Shown here: in pieces, positions 34,656 through 43,555 of the stretch
How the letters are laid out: the number at the start of each line of letters is the position of its first letter
Position numbering within the stretch: the stretch's first letter is position 1
Origin: CBFFRJ01 sp051486985
GTDB lineage: Bacteria; Pseudomonadota; Gammaproteobacteria; Enterobacterales; Enterobacteriaceae
Direction: 5' to 3'
Assembly (NCBI RefSeq): GCF_051486985.1
Contig: NZ_JAHVDV010000003.1
Location: 124,001 to 188,000, forward strand
Length of the DNA stretch: 64,000 bases
Notes under the pieces: generated by a model
Told to the model about the DNA's origin: nothing
Databases searched by the model: none
Seen by the model: the letters and a program-made list of their open reading frames with translations, nothing else
Position numbers and translations under genes: made by a program

Positions 34656-36344
34656 ATGAAAACGCTGCTGATAATTGATTCTGAACTCGGTCAGGCGCGT
34701 GCATACATGGCGAAAAGCCTGTTGGGCGCAGCCGCACAAAAAGCAAATTTGCAGTTTATCGACAACCCTGGTGAAGCGGATTTAGCCATTGTTCTGGGCT
34801 CACGCGTCCCTGCTGACGCTGCTCTGACGGGCAAAAAAGTCTGGCTGGGCGATATCAACCGTGCGGTGGCACACCCGGAGCTGTTTTTAAGCGAAGCGAA
34901 AAATCACGCTTCCCTTTACACGGCACCGGCGACCGCCCCCGCGACGGCCAGTGCGGGTCCGAAACGTATCGTGGCGGTCACTGCCTGCCCGACAGGTGTG
35001 GCTCACACCTTTATGGCTGCTGAAGCCATCGAAACCGAAGCGAAAAAACGCGGCTGGTGGGTGAAAGTAGAAACCCGTGGTTCCGTGGGCGCAGGCAATG
35101 CTATCACCCCGGAAGAGGTGGCAGAGGCGGATTTAGTGATTGTGGCCGCAGACATCGAAGTGGATCTGGCGAAATTTGCCGGTAAACCGATGTACCGCAC
35201 CACAACAGGTCTTGCGTTGAAGAAAACGGCGCAGGAACTGGATAAAGCCCAGGCTGAAGCCAGACCTTACCAGCCGAGTGGCGGCGCGCAGGCGGGCAAT
35301 GGTGAGAGTAAGAAAGAGAGCGCAGGCGCTTATCGTCACCTGTTGACCGGTGTCTCCTACATGCTGCCAATGGTGGTGGCGGGTGGTCTGTTAATCGCGC
35401 TCTCCTTCGCCTTTGGTATCGAAGCGTTCAAAGTGGAAGGTACTCTTGCCGCTGCACTGATGAAAATCGGTGGTGGTTCAGCCTTTGCACTGATGGTTCC
35501 GGTACTGGCGGGCTTTATCGCCTTTTCCATCGCTGACCGTCCTGGCCTGACGCCGGGTCTCATCGGCGGGATGTTGGCGGTGAGCACGGGCTCTGGTTTT
35601 ATCGGCGGTATCATCGCTGGTTTCCTTGCAGGTTATCTGGCGAAAGGCATCAGCAAAGGGCTGAAGTTGCCACCGAGCATGGAAGCCCTTAAGCCAATCC
35701 TGATAATCCCGCTGGTTTCCAGCTTGGTCGTCGGTCTGGCAATGATCTACCTGATTGGTACGCCGGTTGCGAAAATCCTTGCGGGCCTGACCACATGGCT
35801 GCAGGGCATGGGCACCGCGAACGCCGTTCTGCTGGGCGCAATCCTCGGTGGCATGATGTGTACTGATATGGGTGGACCGGTGAACAAAGCGGCATACGCC
35901 TTTGGCGTCGGCCTGCTGAGTACCCAGACTTATGCGCCGATGGCCGCCATCATGGCAGCAGGTATGGTGCCACCGCTGGCGATGGGTCTGGCGACGATGG
36001 TTGCCCGTAAGAAGTTCGACAAAGGGCAGCAGGAAGGGGGTAAAGCTGCGCTGGTTCTCGGCCTGTGCTTCATCTCTGAAGGTGCGATTCCGTTCGCGGC
36101 GCGTGACCCTATGCGTGTGCTGCCATGCTGCATCGCCGGTGGCGCGTTGACGGGTGCTATCTCTATGGCGATTGGCGCTAAACTGATGGCGCCGCACGGC
36201 GGTCTGTTTGTGCTGCTGATCCCGGGCGCAATCACGCCGGTGCTGGGTTACCTGTTCGCTATCGTGGCGGGCACCCTGGTGGCTGGTCTGGCCTACGCCT
36301 TCCTGAAACGTCCGGAAACCGAAGCGGTTGCCAAAGTCGCATAA
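34656..36344 (+). CDS. fruA: PTS fructose-specific EIIB'BC component
   Basis: FruA imports fructose and delivers fructose 1-phosphate. It has 562 residues: a degenerate N-terminal B' domain (about 1-90), an active EIIB domain (about 105-205) with the phospho-Cys in VTACPTGVAHTFMAA, and a membrane EIIC domain (about 230-560) of about eight to ten helices. CAGGAG lies upstream. Confidence 0.97.
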   Translation: MKTLLIIDSELGQARAYMAKSLLGAAAQKANLQFIDNPGEADLAIVLGSRVPADAALTGKKVWLGDINRAVAHPELFLSEAKNHASLYTAPATAPATASAGPKRIVAVTACPTGVAHTFMAAEAIETEAKKRGWWVKVETRGSVGAGNAITPEEVAEADLVIVAADIEVDLAKFAGKPMYRTTTGLALKKTAQELDKAQAEARPYQPSGGAQAGNGESKKESAGAYRHLLTGVSYMLPMVVAGGLLIALSFAFGIEAFKVEGTLAAALMKIGGGSAFALMVPVLAGFIAFSIADRPGLTPGLIGGMLAVSTGSGFIGGIIAGFLAGYLAKGISKGLKLPPSMEALKPILIIPLVSSLVVGLAMIYLIGTPVAKILAGLTTWLQGMGTANAVLLGAILGGMMCTDMGGPVNKAAYAFGVGLLSTQTYAPMAAIMAAGMVPPLAMGLATMVARKKFDKGQQEGGKAALVLGLCFISEGAIPFAARDPMRVLPCCIAGGALTGAISMAIGAKLMAPHGGLFVLLIPGAITPVLGYLFAIVAGTLVAGLAYAFLKRPETEAVAKVA

Positions 36345-36360
36345 GCGTATTTATGAGTTC

Positions 36361-36385
36361 AAAAGGCCGATTCGTTCGGCCTTTT
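36361..36385 (+). terminator. fruBKA terminator
   Basis: AAAAGGCCGA, loop TTCGT, TCGGCCTTTT with further T is a strong intrinsic terminator 16 bp after fruA. Confidence 0.93.
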
Positions 36386-36979
36386 TTATTGCCTCAGTTC
36401 CGCACGCTTATGCATCTGTTTTTATCCGTGCCTTCCTCCGTTCTGCTTTTTCTACCGATATCCGTCCTGGTGGCATTTAACACCCGCTATTTTTCATACT
36501 TGATGATAAAAGAGGGCGACAGATTAAGTTGTCATGGCGATGTATTGAAATTTTCCTGAGGCATTACTTTATTGACACAATTAACTGTGACGGCGGAGGA
36601 GTAACCATTAATTCCGTTTCAGGGATGCAATAAAGTTCTGTTTAAGTGGCTTGTGTTATTACTGCGCTGGTTTTAATGATAGGTGTAATATGAATCATTC
36701 ATTATAAATATAATAAAGAAATAAAGAATTCATAGGGGTTATGAAAAATAAAGACAATCAAAGCGGCGCATCATTTTTATAAAGTGTACGCTGGCGCTGA
36801 GAGGCGGATCCAGCGCTGTCTTGCCCCTAAAATGCTTATTTACATTACAGAGACTTCTAACAAATCAGGCGTTCATGGTAGGATTCGGGGCGTGACAGGA
36901 GGGTGCCTGCACCATTTTTTACCCATTAATCCATGCATTGTTATTCCCTTCTCCATTAACAACAACGATAAGGATTTCT
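36386..36979. other. AT-rich intergenic region upstream of the orphan adhesin
   Basis: About 590 bp without a convincing gene. AT content is high at about 36640-36780, unlike the flanking operons, and several TATAAT-like sequences occur there. A 13-codon ORF with AGGGG (36741-36782) might be a leader peptide but has no other support. A longer ORF starting inside the fruA terminator is spurious. Confidence 0.6.
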
Positions 36980-38089
36980 ATGTTGTGTTACCTTAAAGTA
37001 TTTCCGTTAATGTTACTTTCGCTTATTTTTTTTGGCACTTGCGCATATGCAGGGTGTGGGTTTAACCAGACAGCTGAATATACGGCTAATGCGACAAGAA
37101 ATTTCACTGTTCCTTTTGTGGCAAATACGACGATATCCGTGCCACCAGGTACGGCAATCGGGCAGGTTATTTATCAACAAGAAATTCAAATTAAAAATTT
37201 CGAGCCCGTACAAATTAAATGTGACAGTGCCGATAATTTCTTTTTTAGCTACACCTACGGTGTGCTGCCGCTGCCAGTATCGACAACGGATTCAAATATT
37301 TATGAAACAGGGGTGGCGGGAATAGGAATTAAATTTACTGTTAATTCCGCCGTCAATGTTCCCTACCTCTCTACCAGCATCAGTCACTGTGCGCATAGTC
37401 TAAGCTGTGTGCCTACCACAAGCTGGTACTATCCCGTGCAATTTGCCCTTGTCAAAACCGCAAATACCGTCGCTGCTGGTATGATTTCCGCCAACAATCT
37501 CCCCTCGATCCTTTTCAATCTGGGGCAAAAAAACAGTATGGTAACCCTGCACAATGTTAAGTTGACCGGGGGAATTACCGTAACGGTGCCGACCTGCGAT
37601 GTGACTCCCGCCAGTGGCTCTATGAGTATTAAGATGGGTGTACATGATGTCGATGCCTTTTCCGGTATCGGCACGGGAACGGAGTGGAAGGACGCCAGTA
37701 TTATGCTTATGAACTGTGCCCGCTTTTACGGCACGACCAGCGCCTCCATCGCCAGCTTTAATGGTTCAACAAACACCTCAATGGGGACGCTGGCTAACAA
37801 TGAGTGGGCCCTTACGTTAGCCCCCCACAGCGCCATTATCAATGCCACACAAGGGATAATGGATATAGACAATGATCCCCTGCGGGCGACCGGGATCGGC
37901 ATACAGCTTTCAACCAGCAGCAGTACAAGTGGGGTGGTCGATCTCTCTCAGGCGGTAAAGGGGGCATTACCTAAAGATGGCAGCCCGAACGTGACTATCC
38001 CTTTGTTTGCACGCTATGTTCAGACTCAAAATAACCTTTCTGCGGGCACCGCCAACGGAAAACTGGTTTATACCGTCACCTATCAGTAG
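36980..38089 (+). CDS. Orphan fimbrial adhesin-like protein
   Basis: A 369-residue exported protein. The signal peptide (MLCYLKVFPLMLLSLIFFGT..., cut near AYA/GCGF) is followed by an N-terminal domain with cysteine pairs (about 20-200) and a C-terminal pilin domain (about 205-369) starting VTVPTCDVTPASGSMSI, with a second Cys in LMNCARF and the end KLVYTVTYQ. That is the layout of FimH-type two-domain tip adhesins, and the penultimate Tyr is typical of chaperone-usher subunits. No chaperone, usher or major pilin lies nearby. AAGGA is 6 nt before the ATG at 36980. AT content suggests transfer. Receptor unknown. Confidence 0.78.
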   Translation: MLCYLKVFPLMLLSLIFFGTCAYAGCGFNQTAEYTANATRNFTVPFVANTTISVPPGTAIGQVIYQQEIQIKNFEPVQIKCDSADNFFFSYTYGVLPLPVSTTDSNIYETGVAGIGIKFTVNSAVNVPYLSTSISHCAHSLSCVPTTSWYYPVQFALVKTANTVAAGMISANNLPSILFNLGQKNSMVTLHNVKLTGGITVTVPTCDVTPASGSMSIKMGVHDVDAFSGIGTGTEWKDASIMLMNCARFYGTTSASIASFNGSTNTSMGTLANNEWALTLAPHSAIINATQGIMDIDNDPLRATGIGIQLSTSSSTSGVVDLSQAVKGALPKDGSPNVTIPLFARYVQTQNNLSAGTANGKLVYTVTYQ

Positions 38090-38128
38090 CTAAGCGTACC
38101 AGCACAGCGCTACACCATTTTTTATCGA

Positions 38129-38144
38129 GGCCGCTTTTGCGGCC
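38129..38144 (+). terminator. Terminator after the adhesin gene
   Basis: GGCCGC, loop TTTT, GCGGCC followed by five T, about 40 bp after the stop. Confidence 0.9.
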
Positions 38145-38210
38145 TTTTTCATTGTTTATTTGACATATATCGCAACTTTAAACGCTATCCATTGAGAATG
38201 GCTAAATAAT

Positions 38211-38309
38211 TGTGACCGCCTTCATATCTGTAAACCCAGGATCGTTTTGCACGCTTTACTTTAAACAAAACCCACTTACTATGAACACATGTTTGAAGAT
38301 AAACATGTG
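38211..38309 (+). promoter_or_regulatory. psuK upstream control region with a large operator-like palindrome
   Basis: CACATGTTT and AAACATGTG, separated by 6 bp (38286-38309), form a perfect 9+9 inverted repeat about 80 bp before psuK. A CRP-like site TGTGA-CCGCCT-TCATA lies at 38211-38226. A pseudouridine regulator could bind the palindrome; none is known to me. Confidence 0.55.
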
Positions 38310-38390
38310 CTCTAATAGAGTGATTCATTTTCCTGTAGTGTATTTTCAGCGATCTCACTGATATGGCAATAAGTTGCCAGAGGGCGTTTT

Positions 38391-39326
38391 ATGCGTAAAA
38401 AGGATTATATTGTCACTGTCGGCTCCGCTAACATGGATGTTGCCGGGTATTCTCACGGTGTACTGAATTATGCAGATTCCAACCCCGGTAAAATAAAGTT
38501 CACGCCCGGCGGCGTCGGGCGCAATATTGCGCAGAACCTGGCGCTGCTGGGTAAAGAGTCATGGTTATTAACCGCCGTTGGCGACGATTTTTATGGTCAA
38601 TCTCTGCTAAATGAGACCCGCCGTTCCGGGGTTCATGTCAATAAGTGCCTGGTGGTGCCGGAAGAGAATACTTCAAGCTATTTATCCCTACTGGATAATA
38701 CCGGTGAAATGCTGGTGGCTATAAATGACATGAATATTAGTAGCTATTTATCCGCAGCGTTTCTGGCAAAACATATTGATTTTATACGCGATGCAGCGGT
38801 GATTGTGGTTGATTGTAATATCAGTGAAGATGCGCTCTCCTGGCTTCTCACGCATGCCGGTAATACACCGATTTTTGTCGATCCGGTTTCCGCCTGGAAG
38901 TGCGTGAAAATTCGCAACTGGCTCCCTCAGATACACACCCTGAAACCGAATCGTGTCGAAGCGGAAACCCTGAGCGGCCTTGCACTGACCGGGCGTGATG
39001 ACGTGAGCAACGTTGCAAGGTGGTTTCATGAGCGCGGGCTTAAACGTCTGGTGCTGAGCATGGGGGGCGATGGCGTCTACTACAGCGAGCTGGGTGGAGA
39101 AAGCGGCTGGTCACTCCCTTTTAAAACGCAAATTATTAATGTTACCGGCGCAGGCGATGCCATGATGGCCGGGCTGGCGGCGTGCTGGGTAGAAGGTTTT
39201 TCATTTAGTGATTCGGTCCACTTTGCGCAGGGTTGCTCTTCAATGGCACTCGCCTGTGAATATACCAATAACCCCGACTTGTCTTTTTCAAATGTCATTT
39301 CGTTAGTGGAGAAACAAAATGTCTGA
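38391..39326 (+). CDS. psuK: Pseudouridine kinase
   Basis: PsuK phosphorylates pseudouridine to its 5'-phosphate. It has 311 residues of the PfkB family, with the start TVGSANMDVAGYSHG, the sugar-site FTPGGVGRNIAQNLALLG, and catalytic NVTGAGDAMMAGL. It is very close to E. coli PsuK (YeiC). It overlaps psuG by 8 nt. In E. coli the order is psuT-psuG-psuK; here, in the direction of transcription, psuK-psuG is followed by the transporter. Confidence 0.94.
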   Translation: MRKKDYIVTVGSANMDVAGYSHGVLNYADSNPGKIKFTPGGVGRNIAQNLALLGKESWLLTAVGDDFYGQSLLNETRRSGVHVNKCLVVPEENTSSYLSLLDNTGEMLVAINDMNISSYLSAAFLAKHIDFIRDAAVIVVDCNISEDALSWLLTHAGNTPIFVDPVSAWKCVKIRNWLPQIHTLKPNRVEAETLSGLALTGRDDVSNVARWFHERGLKRLVLSMGGDGVYYSELGGESGWSLPFKTQIINVTGAGDAMMAGLAACWVEGFSFSDSVHFAQGCSSMALACEYTNNPDLSFSNVISLVEKQNV

Positions 39327-40254
39327 ATTAACACTCTCACCTGCATTGTTAGAAATATCACCCGAAGTACAAGATGCACTTAACAATAAACAACCGATTG
39401 TTGCACTCGAATCAACTATTATTTCTCACGGTATGCCCTTCCCGCAAAATGCGCAAACGGCCATTGAAGTTGAAGACACTATTCGTAAACATGGAGCGGT
39501 TCCTGCCACCATTGCCATTATTAATGGGGTGATGAAAGTTGGTCTTTCGAAAGAGGAGATCGAATTATTAGGCCGCGAAGGTCATGACGTAGCGAAAGTC
39601 AGTCGCCGTGATTTACCCTTTATTGTCGCGGCAGGATTAAACGGCGCTACCACCGTTGCCTCGACAATGATTATTGCGGCTCTTGCAGGAATTAAGGTTT
39701 TTGCAACCGGCGGCATTGGTGGTGTTCATCGTGGCGCCGAGCACACCTTCGATATTTCGGCTGATTTACAAGAGCTGGCACATACGAATGTCACAGTGGT
39801 CTGTGCAGGGGCGAAATCAATACTCGACCTGGGCTTAACCACTGAATATTTAGAAACCTTTGGCGTTCCGTTAATTGGTTATCAAACCACCTCCCTGCCG
39901 GCCTTTTTCTGTCGCACCAGTCCGTTCGATGTGAGCATTCGCCTCGATACGCCGCAAGAGATTGCCCGCGCGATGGCGGTGAAGTGGCAAACCGGCCTGA
40001 ACGGTGGCCTGGTGGTGGCTAATCCTATCCCAGAGCAGTTCGCGATGGCAGAAGAGAGCATCAATGCGGCCATTGACAGGGCGGTTGCCGAAGCCGAAGC
40101 CCAGGGAGTAACGGGAAAAGCCAGTACCCCGTTCCTGCTGGCGCGTGTTGCAGAACTGACCGGTGGCGATAGCCTGAAATCGAATATTCAACTGGTGTTT
40201 AACAACGCCATTCTGGCTTGCGAAATAGCGAAAGAGTATCAACAGCTCGCCTGA
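39319..40254 (+). CDS. psuG: Pseudouridine-5'-phosphate glycosidase
   Basis: PsuG splits pseudouridine 5'-phosphate to uracil and ribose 5-phosphate, cleaving a C-C glycosidic bond. It has 311 residues, close to E. coli PsuG, with ALESTIISHGMP, the Lys of KVSRRDLPF, and ATGGIGGVHRGAE. Start codon overlaps the psuK end. Confidence 0.95.
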   Translation: MSELTLSPALLEISPEVQDALNNKQPIVALESTIISHGMPFPQNAQTAIEVEDTIRKHGAVPATIAIINGVMKVGLSKEEIELLGREGHDVAKVSRRDLPFIVAAGLNGATTVASTMIIAALAGIKVFATGGIGGVHRGAEHTFDISADLQELAHTNVTVVCAGAKSILDLGLTTEYLETFGVPLIGYQTTSLPAFFCRTSPFDVSIRLDTPQEIARAMAVKWQTGLNGGLVVANPIPEQFAMAEESINAAIDRAVAEAEAQGVTGKASTPFLLARVAELTGGDSLKSNIQLVFNNAILACEIAKEYQQLA

Positions 40255-40261
40255 CTTTTAT

Positions 40262-40362
40262 GCGGGCAGTTTGTGGTCGCCCGCCACGTTATCAGACACA
40301 CCAAAACCTGGCGCAATCGCCGGGTTTCCTGGCATGAAGGGAAATCATTATGGATATAATGA
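40262..40362 (+). promoter_or_regulatory. psuT leader: hairpin shared with nupX and start-codon hairpin
   Basis: GCGGGC-AGTTTGTGGT-CGCCCGC (40263-40285) forms a hairpin whose loop is nearly the same as one upstream of nupX. The start codon lies in TCATTAT-GGAT-ATAATGA (40345-40362), a perfect 7-bp inverted repeat, identical in nupX. Regulatory role is inferred. Confidence 0.5.
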
Positions 40363-41600
40363 GAAGTGTTCTGGGGATGATGGTATTACTGGTCATCGCA
40401 TTTCTGCTGTCCGTTAATAAAAAACGCATCAGTTTACGAACCGTCGGGGCGGCATTGCTGCTGCAAATCGTGATTGGCGGGGTGATGCTCTACTTTCCGC
40501 CAGGCAAATGGCTGGTGGAGCAGGCGGCACTCGGCGTGCATAAGGTCATGTCCTACAGCGATGCGGGCAGCGCCTTTATCTTTGGTTCGCTGGTCGGCCC
40601 TAAAATGGATCTCCTGTTTGACGGTGCGGGTTTTATTTTTGCCTTCCGTGTTCTGCCGGCGATCATTTTTGTGACTGCATTGATAAGCCTTCTTTATTAC
40701 ATCGGGGTTATGGGGCTGTTGATTCGTATTCTGGGGGGAATTTTCCAGAAGGCGCTCAGGATCAGCAAAATAGAATCTTTTGTGGCGGTGACGACGATTT
40801 TCCTCGGGCAGAACGAAATCCCGGCTATCGTCAAGCCCTTCATCAATAAGCTTAATCGTAATGAACTCTTTACCGCTATCTGTAGCGGGATGGCCTCCAT
40901 TGCCGGTTCGATGATGATTGGCTATGCCGGCATGGGCGTACCGATTGACTATCTGCTGGCGGCATCATTAATGGCCATTCCGGGTGGCATCCTCTTTGCT
41001 CGTTTGCTGAGTCCGGCAACGGAAGACTCACAGGTCACCTTCGAGCATCTCTCTTTTACCGACACGCCGCCAAAAAGCATTATTGAAGCGGCGGCCAGTG
41101 GCGCTATGACCGGGCTGAAGATTGCCGCTGGCGTAGCAACGGTGGTGATGGCCTTTGTGGCGATCATTGCCATGCTGAACGGTATCATTGGCGGTATTGG
41201 TGGCTGGTTTGGCTACGGGCAGGCCTCGCTTGAGGGGATTTTTGGCTATGCGCTGGCACCGCTGGCGTGGATCATGGGAGTGGACTGGAGCGACGCGACC
41301 CTTGCCGGTAGCCTTATCGGGCAGAAACTGGCTATTAACGAGTTCGTGGCCTATCTGAATTTCTCCCCCTATCTGCAGACAGCAGGTGCGCTGGACGTGA
41401 AAACCATCGCCATCATCTCATTTGCGCTGTGCGGCTTTGCCAACTTTGGATCGATAGGGGTCGTGGTGGGGGCGTTTTCTGCCATCGCGCCGCAGCGCGC
41501 GCCGGAAATTGCTCAGCTTGGCCTGCGGGCGCTGGTAGCGGCCACGCTCTCTAACCTGATGAGTGCGACCATTGCCGGCTTCTTTATTGGTCTGGCCTGA
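40350..41600 (+). CDS. psuT: Nucleoside transporter, NupC family (PsuT position)
   Basis: A 416-residue inner membrane protein with about ten hydrophobic segments and concentrative nucleoside transporter motifs GQNEIPAIVKPF and GQKLAINEFVAYLNF. It follows psuKG and precedes yeiL, the place of E. coli psuT (YeiM), so pseudouridine uptake is likely. It is about 90 percent identical to the nupX product at 43543. GAAGGGA is the ribosome site. Confidence 0.87.
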   Translation: MDIMRSVLGMMVLLVIAFLLSVNKKRISLRTVGAALLLQIVIGGVMLYFPPGKWLVEQAALGVHKVMSYSDAGSAFIFGSLVGPKMDLLFDGAGFIFAFRVLPAIIFVTALISLLYYIGVMGLLIRILGGIFQKALRISKIESFVAVTTIFLGQNEIPAIVKPFINKLNRNELFTAICSGMASIAGSMMIGYAGMGVPIDYLLAASLMAIPGGILFARLLSPATEDSQVTFEHLSFTDTPPKSIIEAAASGAMTGLKIAAGVATVVMAFVAIIAMLNGIIGGIGGWFGYGQASLEGIFGYALAPLAWIMGVDWSDATLAGSLIGQKLAINEFVAYLNFSPYLQTAGALDVKTIAIISFALCGFANFGSIGVVVGAFSAIAPQRAPEIAQLGLRALVAATLSNLMSATIAGFFIGLA

Positions 41601-41656
41601 TATTGAGCGTGCGCCAGCGGCGGCTGGCGCATGTGAAAGTCTGCCGCCTGTCATGG

Positions 41657-42355
41657 TTAGTGGAGTAAATGACCAAATTTATTCTCAGGATCCATCTCAC
41701 GTGCCAGCGCGGTTATACGCTTTTTATCCCTGAGGAGATAGCCAGATTTCTGCTTCTCTAATATGCCTTGCTTCGTAAACTGCGCTATTACAAACAAGAG
41801 ATGACGGTAGGAGACGCCCATGTATTCCGCTGCCTGGGTATGTTTTTCATGATAGACGTCGTTATGTTGCGTCAGCAGGATAAACGCCGCCAGCCGGTTC
41901 GCCAGGGGAAATGACTGATTTTGCGTTAACGAGACAATGTTACGGTAATTTTTATGACTCAACGCAACACAGAGGTAGCGCAGGAAAACCACGTCATTTA
42001 ATAGCTGGGGCCGAAACGCTTTCATTGGCAGGGCAAGGCACCAGCACTCTTCGATAGCCTGTACCGCCCGTGGTTCATGGCTGATGTCCACCAGTTCAAT
42101 CTCACCGATGAAACAGGGCGCACCGAAAAAATCGATCAGTGATACCCGCCCATTGGGTAAGCTGGCGTAGAGTTTTGCTCGTCCCCGTGCCAGATAAAAC
42201 AGGTAAGCCGGCTGGGTGCCTTCTCTGATAATAAAATCGCCTGCCATCACATGAAACAGCCGGGTTTCGCTGACGACCGTTGCGGTGAATCGCTCAATAT
42301 AGCCGGAATCCCGGATAAGCTGTTGTTTTAGTTCTTTATTTTGTATTTCTTTCAC
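41657..42355 (-). CDS. yeiL: YeiL, CRP/FNR-family regulator
   Basis: A 232-residue regulator with an N-terminal cyclic-nucleotide-binding-like barrel (about 20-140, with VSLIDFFGAPCFIGEIELVD) and a C-terminal HTH (about 165-215, THTQAAEYMGVSYRHLLFVI). E. coli YeiL is linked to stationary-phase nitrogen starvation. Cysteines at CFIGE and CWCLA could hold an Fe-S cluster; that is an inference. It converges on psuT and is divergent from rihB. Confidence 0.93.
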   Translation of the reverse strand: MKEIQNKELKQQLIRDSGYIERFTATVVSETRLFHVMAGDFIIREGTQPAYLFYLARGRAKLYASLPNGRVSLIDFFGAPCFIGEIELVDISHEPRAVQAIEECWCLALPMKAFRPQLLNDVVFLRYLCVALSHKNYRNIVSLTQNQSFPLANRLAAFILLTQHNDVYHEKHTQAAEYMGVSYRHLLFVIAQFTKQGILEKQKSGYLLRDKKRITALAREMDPENKFGHLLH

Positions 42356-42368
42356 AATGATTTCCTGG

Positions 42369-42384
42369 TATGAGATTTCTCATA
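42369..42384. promoter_or_regulatory. Perfect palindrome in the yeiL-rihB divergent region
   Basis: TATGAGA-TT-TCTCATA is a perfect 16-bp inverted repeat, 14 bp upstream of the yeiL start and about 100 bp before rihB. Size and place fit an operator for YeiL itself or another local regulator. Confidence 0.5.
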
Positions 42385-42482
42385 TTTTGCAACGGTTTTC
42401 TGTTGTTATTCTTCAGTCGTCGGCCTGAATAGTTTTCTTTGATGAAGTGAAAATAACCTAACAGCAACAGAGGAAATAGAAT

Positions 42483-43415
42483 ATGGAAAGAAGAAAGATT
42501 ATCCTGGATTGCGATCCCGGTCATGATGATGCTATTGCCATTATGATGGCGGCAAGGCATCCGGCAATAGAATTGCTGGGCATTACCATTGTTGCTGGAA
42601 ATCAGACGCTGAATAAAACATTAATCAATGGATTAAACGTTTGTCAGAAGTTAAGCATTAATGTTCCTGTCTATGCAGGAATGCCTCAGCCTATCATGCG
42701 CCAACAGATTGTCGCTGATAATATACACGGCGAAACTGGATTAGATGGTCCTGTATTTGGACCGCTCACCCGTAAAGCAGAAAGCACACATGCTGTTAAG
42801 TATATTATTGATACGCTTATGGCAAGTGATGGTGATATTACTCTGGTGCCGGTCGGGCCACTCACCAATATTGCGGTTGCCATGCGTATGCAACCCGAAA
42901 TTCTGCCGAAAATTCGTGAGATCGTATTAATGGGCGGTGCTTACGGGACCGGCAATTTCACCCCCTCGGCTGAATTTAATATTTTTGCCGACCCGGAAGC
43001 GGCCAGGGTGGTCTTTACCTCGGGTGTCCCGCTGGTGATGATGGGACTGGATCTTACAAACCAGACCGTATGTACCGCAGACGTGATTGCCAGAATGAAA
43101 AAAGTGGGTGGGCCTGCGGGTGAATTATTCAGCGATATCATGAGTTTTACTCTGAAAACCCAGTTTGAAAACTACGGGCTCGCAGGCGGGCCGGTACATG
43201 ATGCCACCTGCATCGGATACCTGATCAATCCGCAGGGCATCAGGACCCAGGAGATGTATGTTGAGATCGATGTGAACAGTGGCCCCTGCTACGGACGTAC
43301 CGTATGTGACGAACTCGGCGTGCTGGGGAAAGCTGCCAATGCAAAAGTTGGGGTAACCATCGACACCCAATGGTTCTGGGATTTAACCGAAGCGTGTATA
43401 CGGATGTATATTTGA
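42483..43415 (+). CDS. rihB: Pyrimidine-specific ribonucleoside hydrolase
   Basis: RihB splits cytidine and uridine to base and ribose. It has 310 residues. The calcium-binding signature is IILDCDPGHDDAIAIMMA; other active-site parts are VPVGPLTNIA, EFNIFADPEAA and the catalytic HD in GGPVHDATC. The position between yeiL and nupX matches E. coli. Confidence 0.95.
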   Translation: MERRKIILDCDPGHDDAIAIMMAARHPAIELLGITIVAGNQTLNKTLINGLNVCQKLSINVPVYAGMPQPIMRQQIVADNIHGETGLDGPVFGPLTRKAESTHAVKYIIDTLMASDGDITLVPVGPLTNIAVAMRMQPEILPKIREIVLMGGAYGTGNFTPSAEFNIFADPEAARVVFTSGVPLVMMGLDLTNQTVCTADVIARMKKVGGPAGELFSDIMSFTLKTQFENYGLAGGPVHDATCIGYLINPQGIRTQEMYVEIDVNSGPCYGRTVCDELGVLGKAANAKVGVTIDTQWFWDLTEACIRMYI

Positions 43416-43477
43416 TTTACGGAATCTGTACTCCCGGTTTTCACGTGTAAAGACTCTTACTCCTGACCTGTATTAAT

Positions 43478-43555
43478 GGGCAGTTTGCTGTCGCCCATAT
43501 CAATATCAGTCATACCAAAAAAATAATATTGAGATAATCATTATGGATATAATGA
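43478..43555 (+). promoter_or_regulatory. nupX leader: shared hairpin and start-codon hairpin
   Basis: ATGGGC-AGTTTGCTGTC-GCCCAT (about 43477-43499) is a hairpin matching that of the psuT leader. ATCAGTCATACCAAAA follows and is also shared. The start codon at 43543 sits in the same TCATTAT-GGAT-ATAATGA repeat (43538-43555). Confidence 0.5.

Noticed and set aside
36353..36559. 68-codon ORF after fruA
   Set aside because: Its start is inside the fruBKA terminator and no ribosome site or family motif is seen.
36741..36782. 13-codon ORF with AGGGG as a leader peptide
   Set aside because: Too short, no attenuator hairpins follow, and the downstream gene is 200 bp away.
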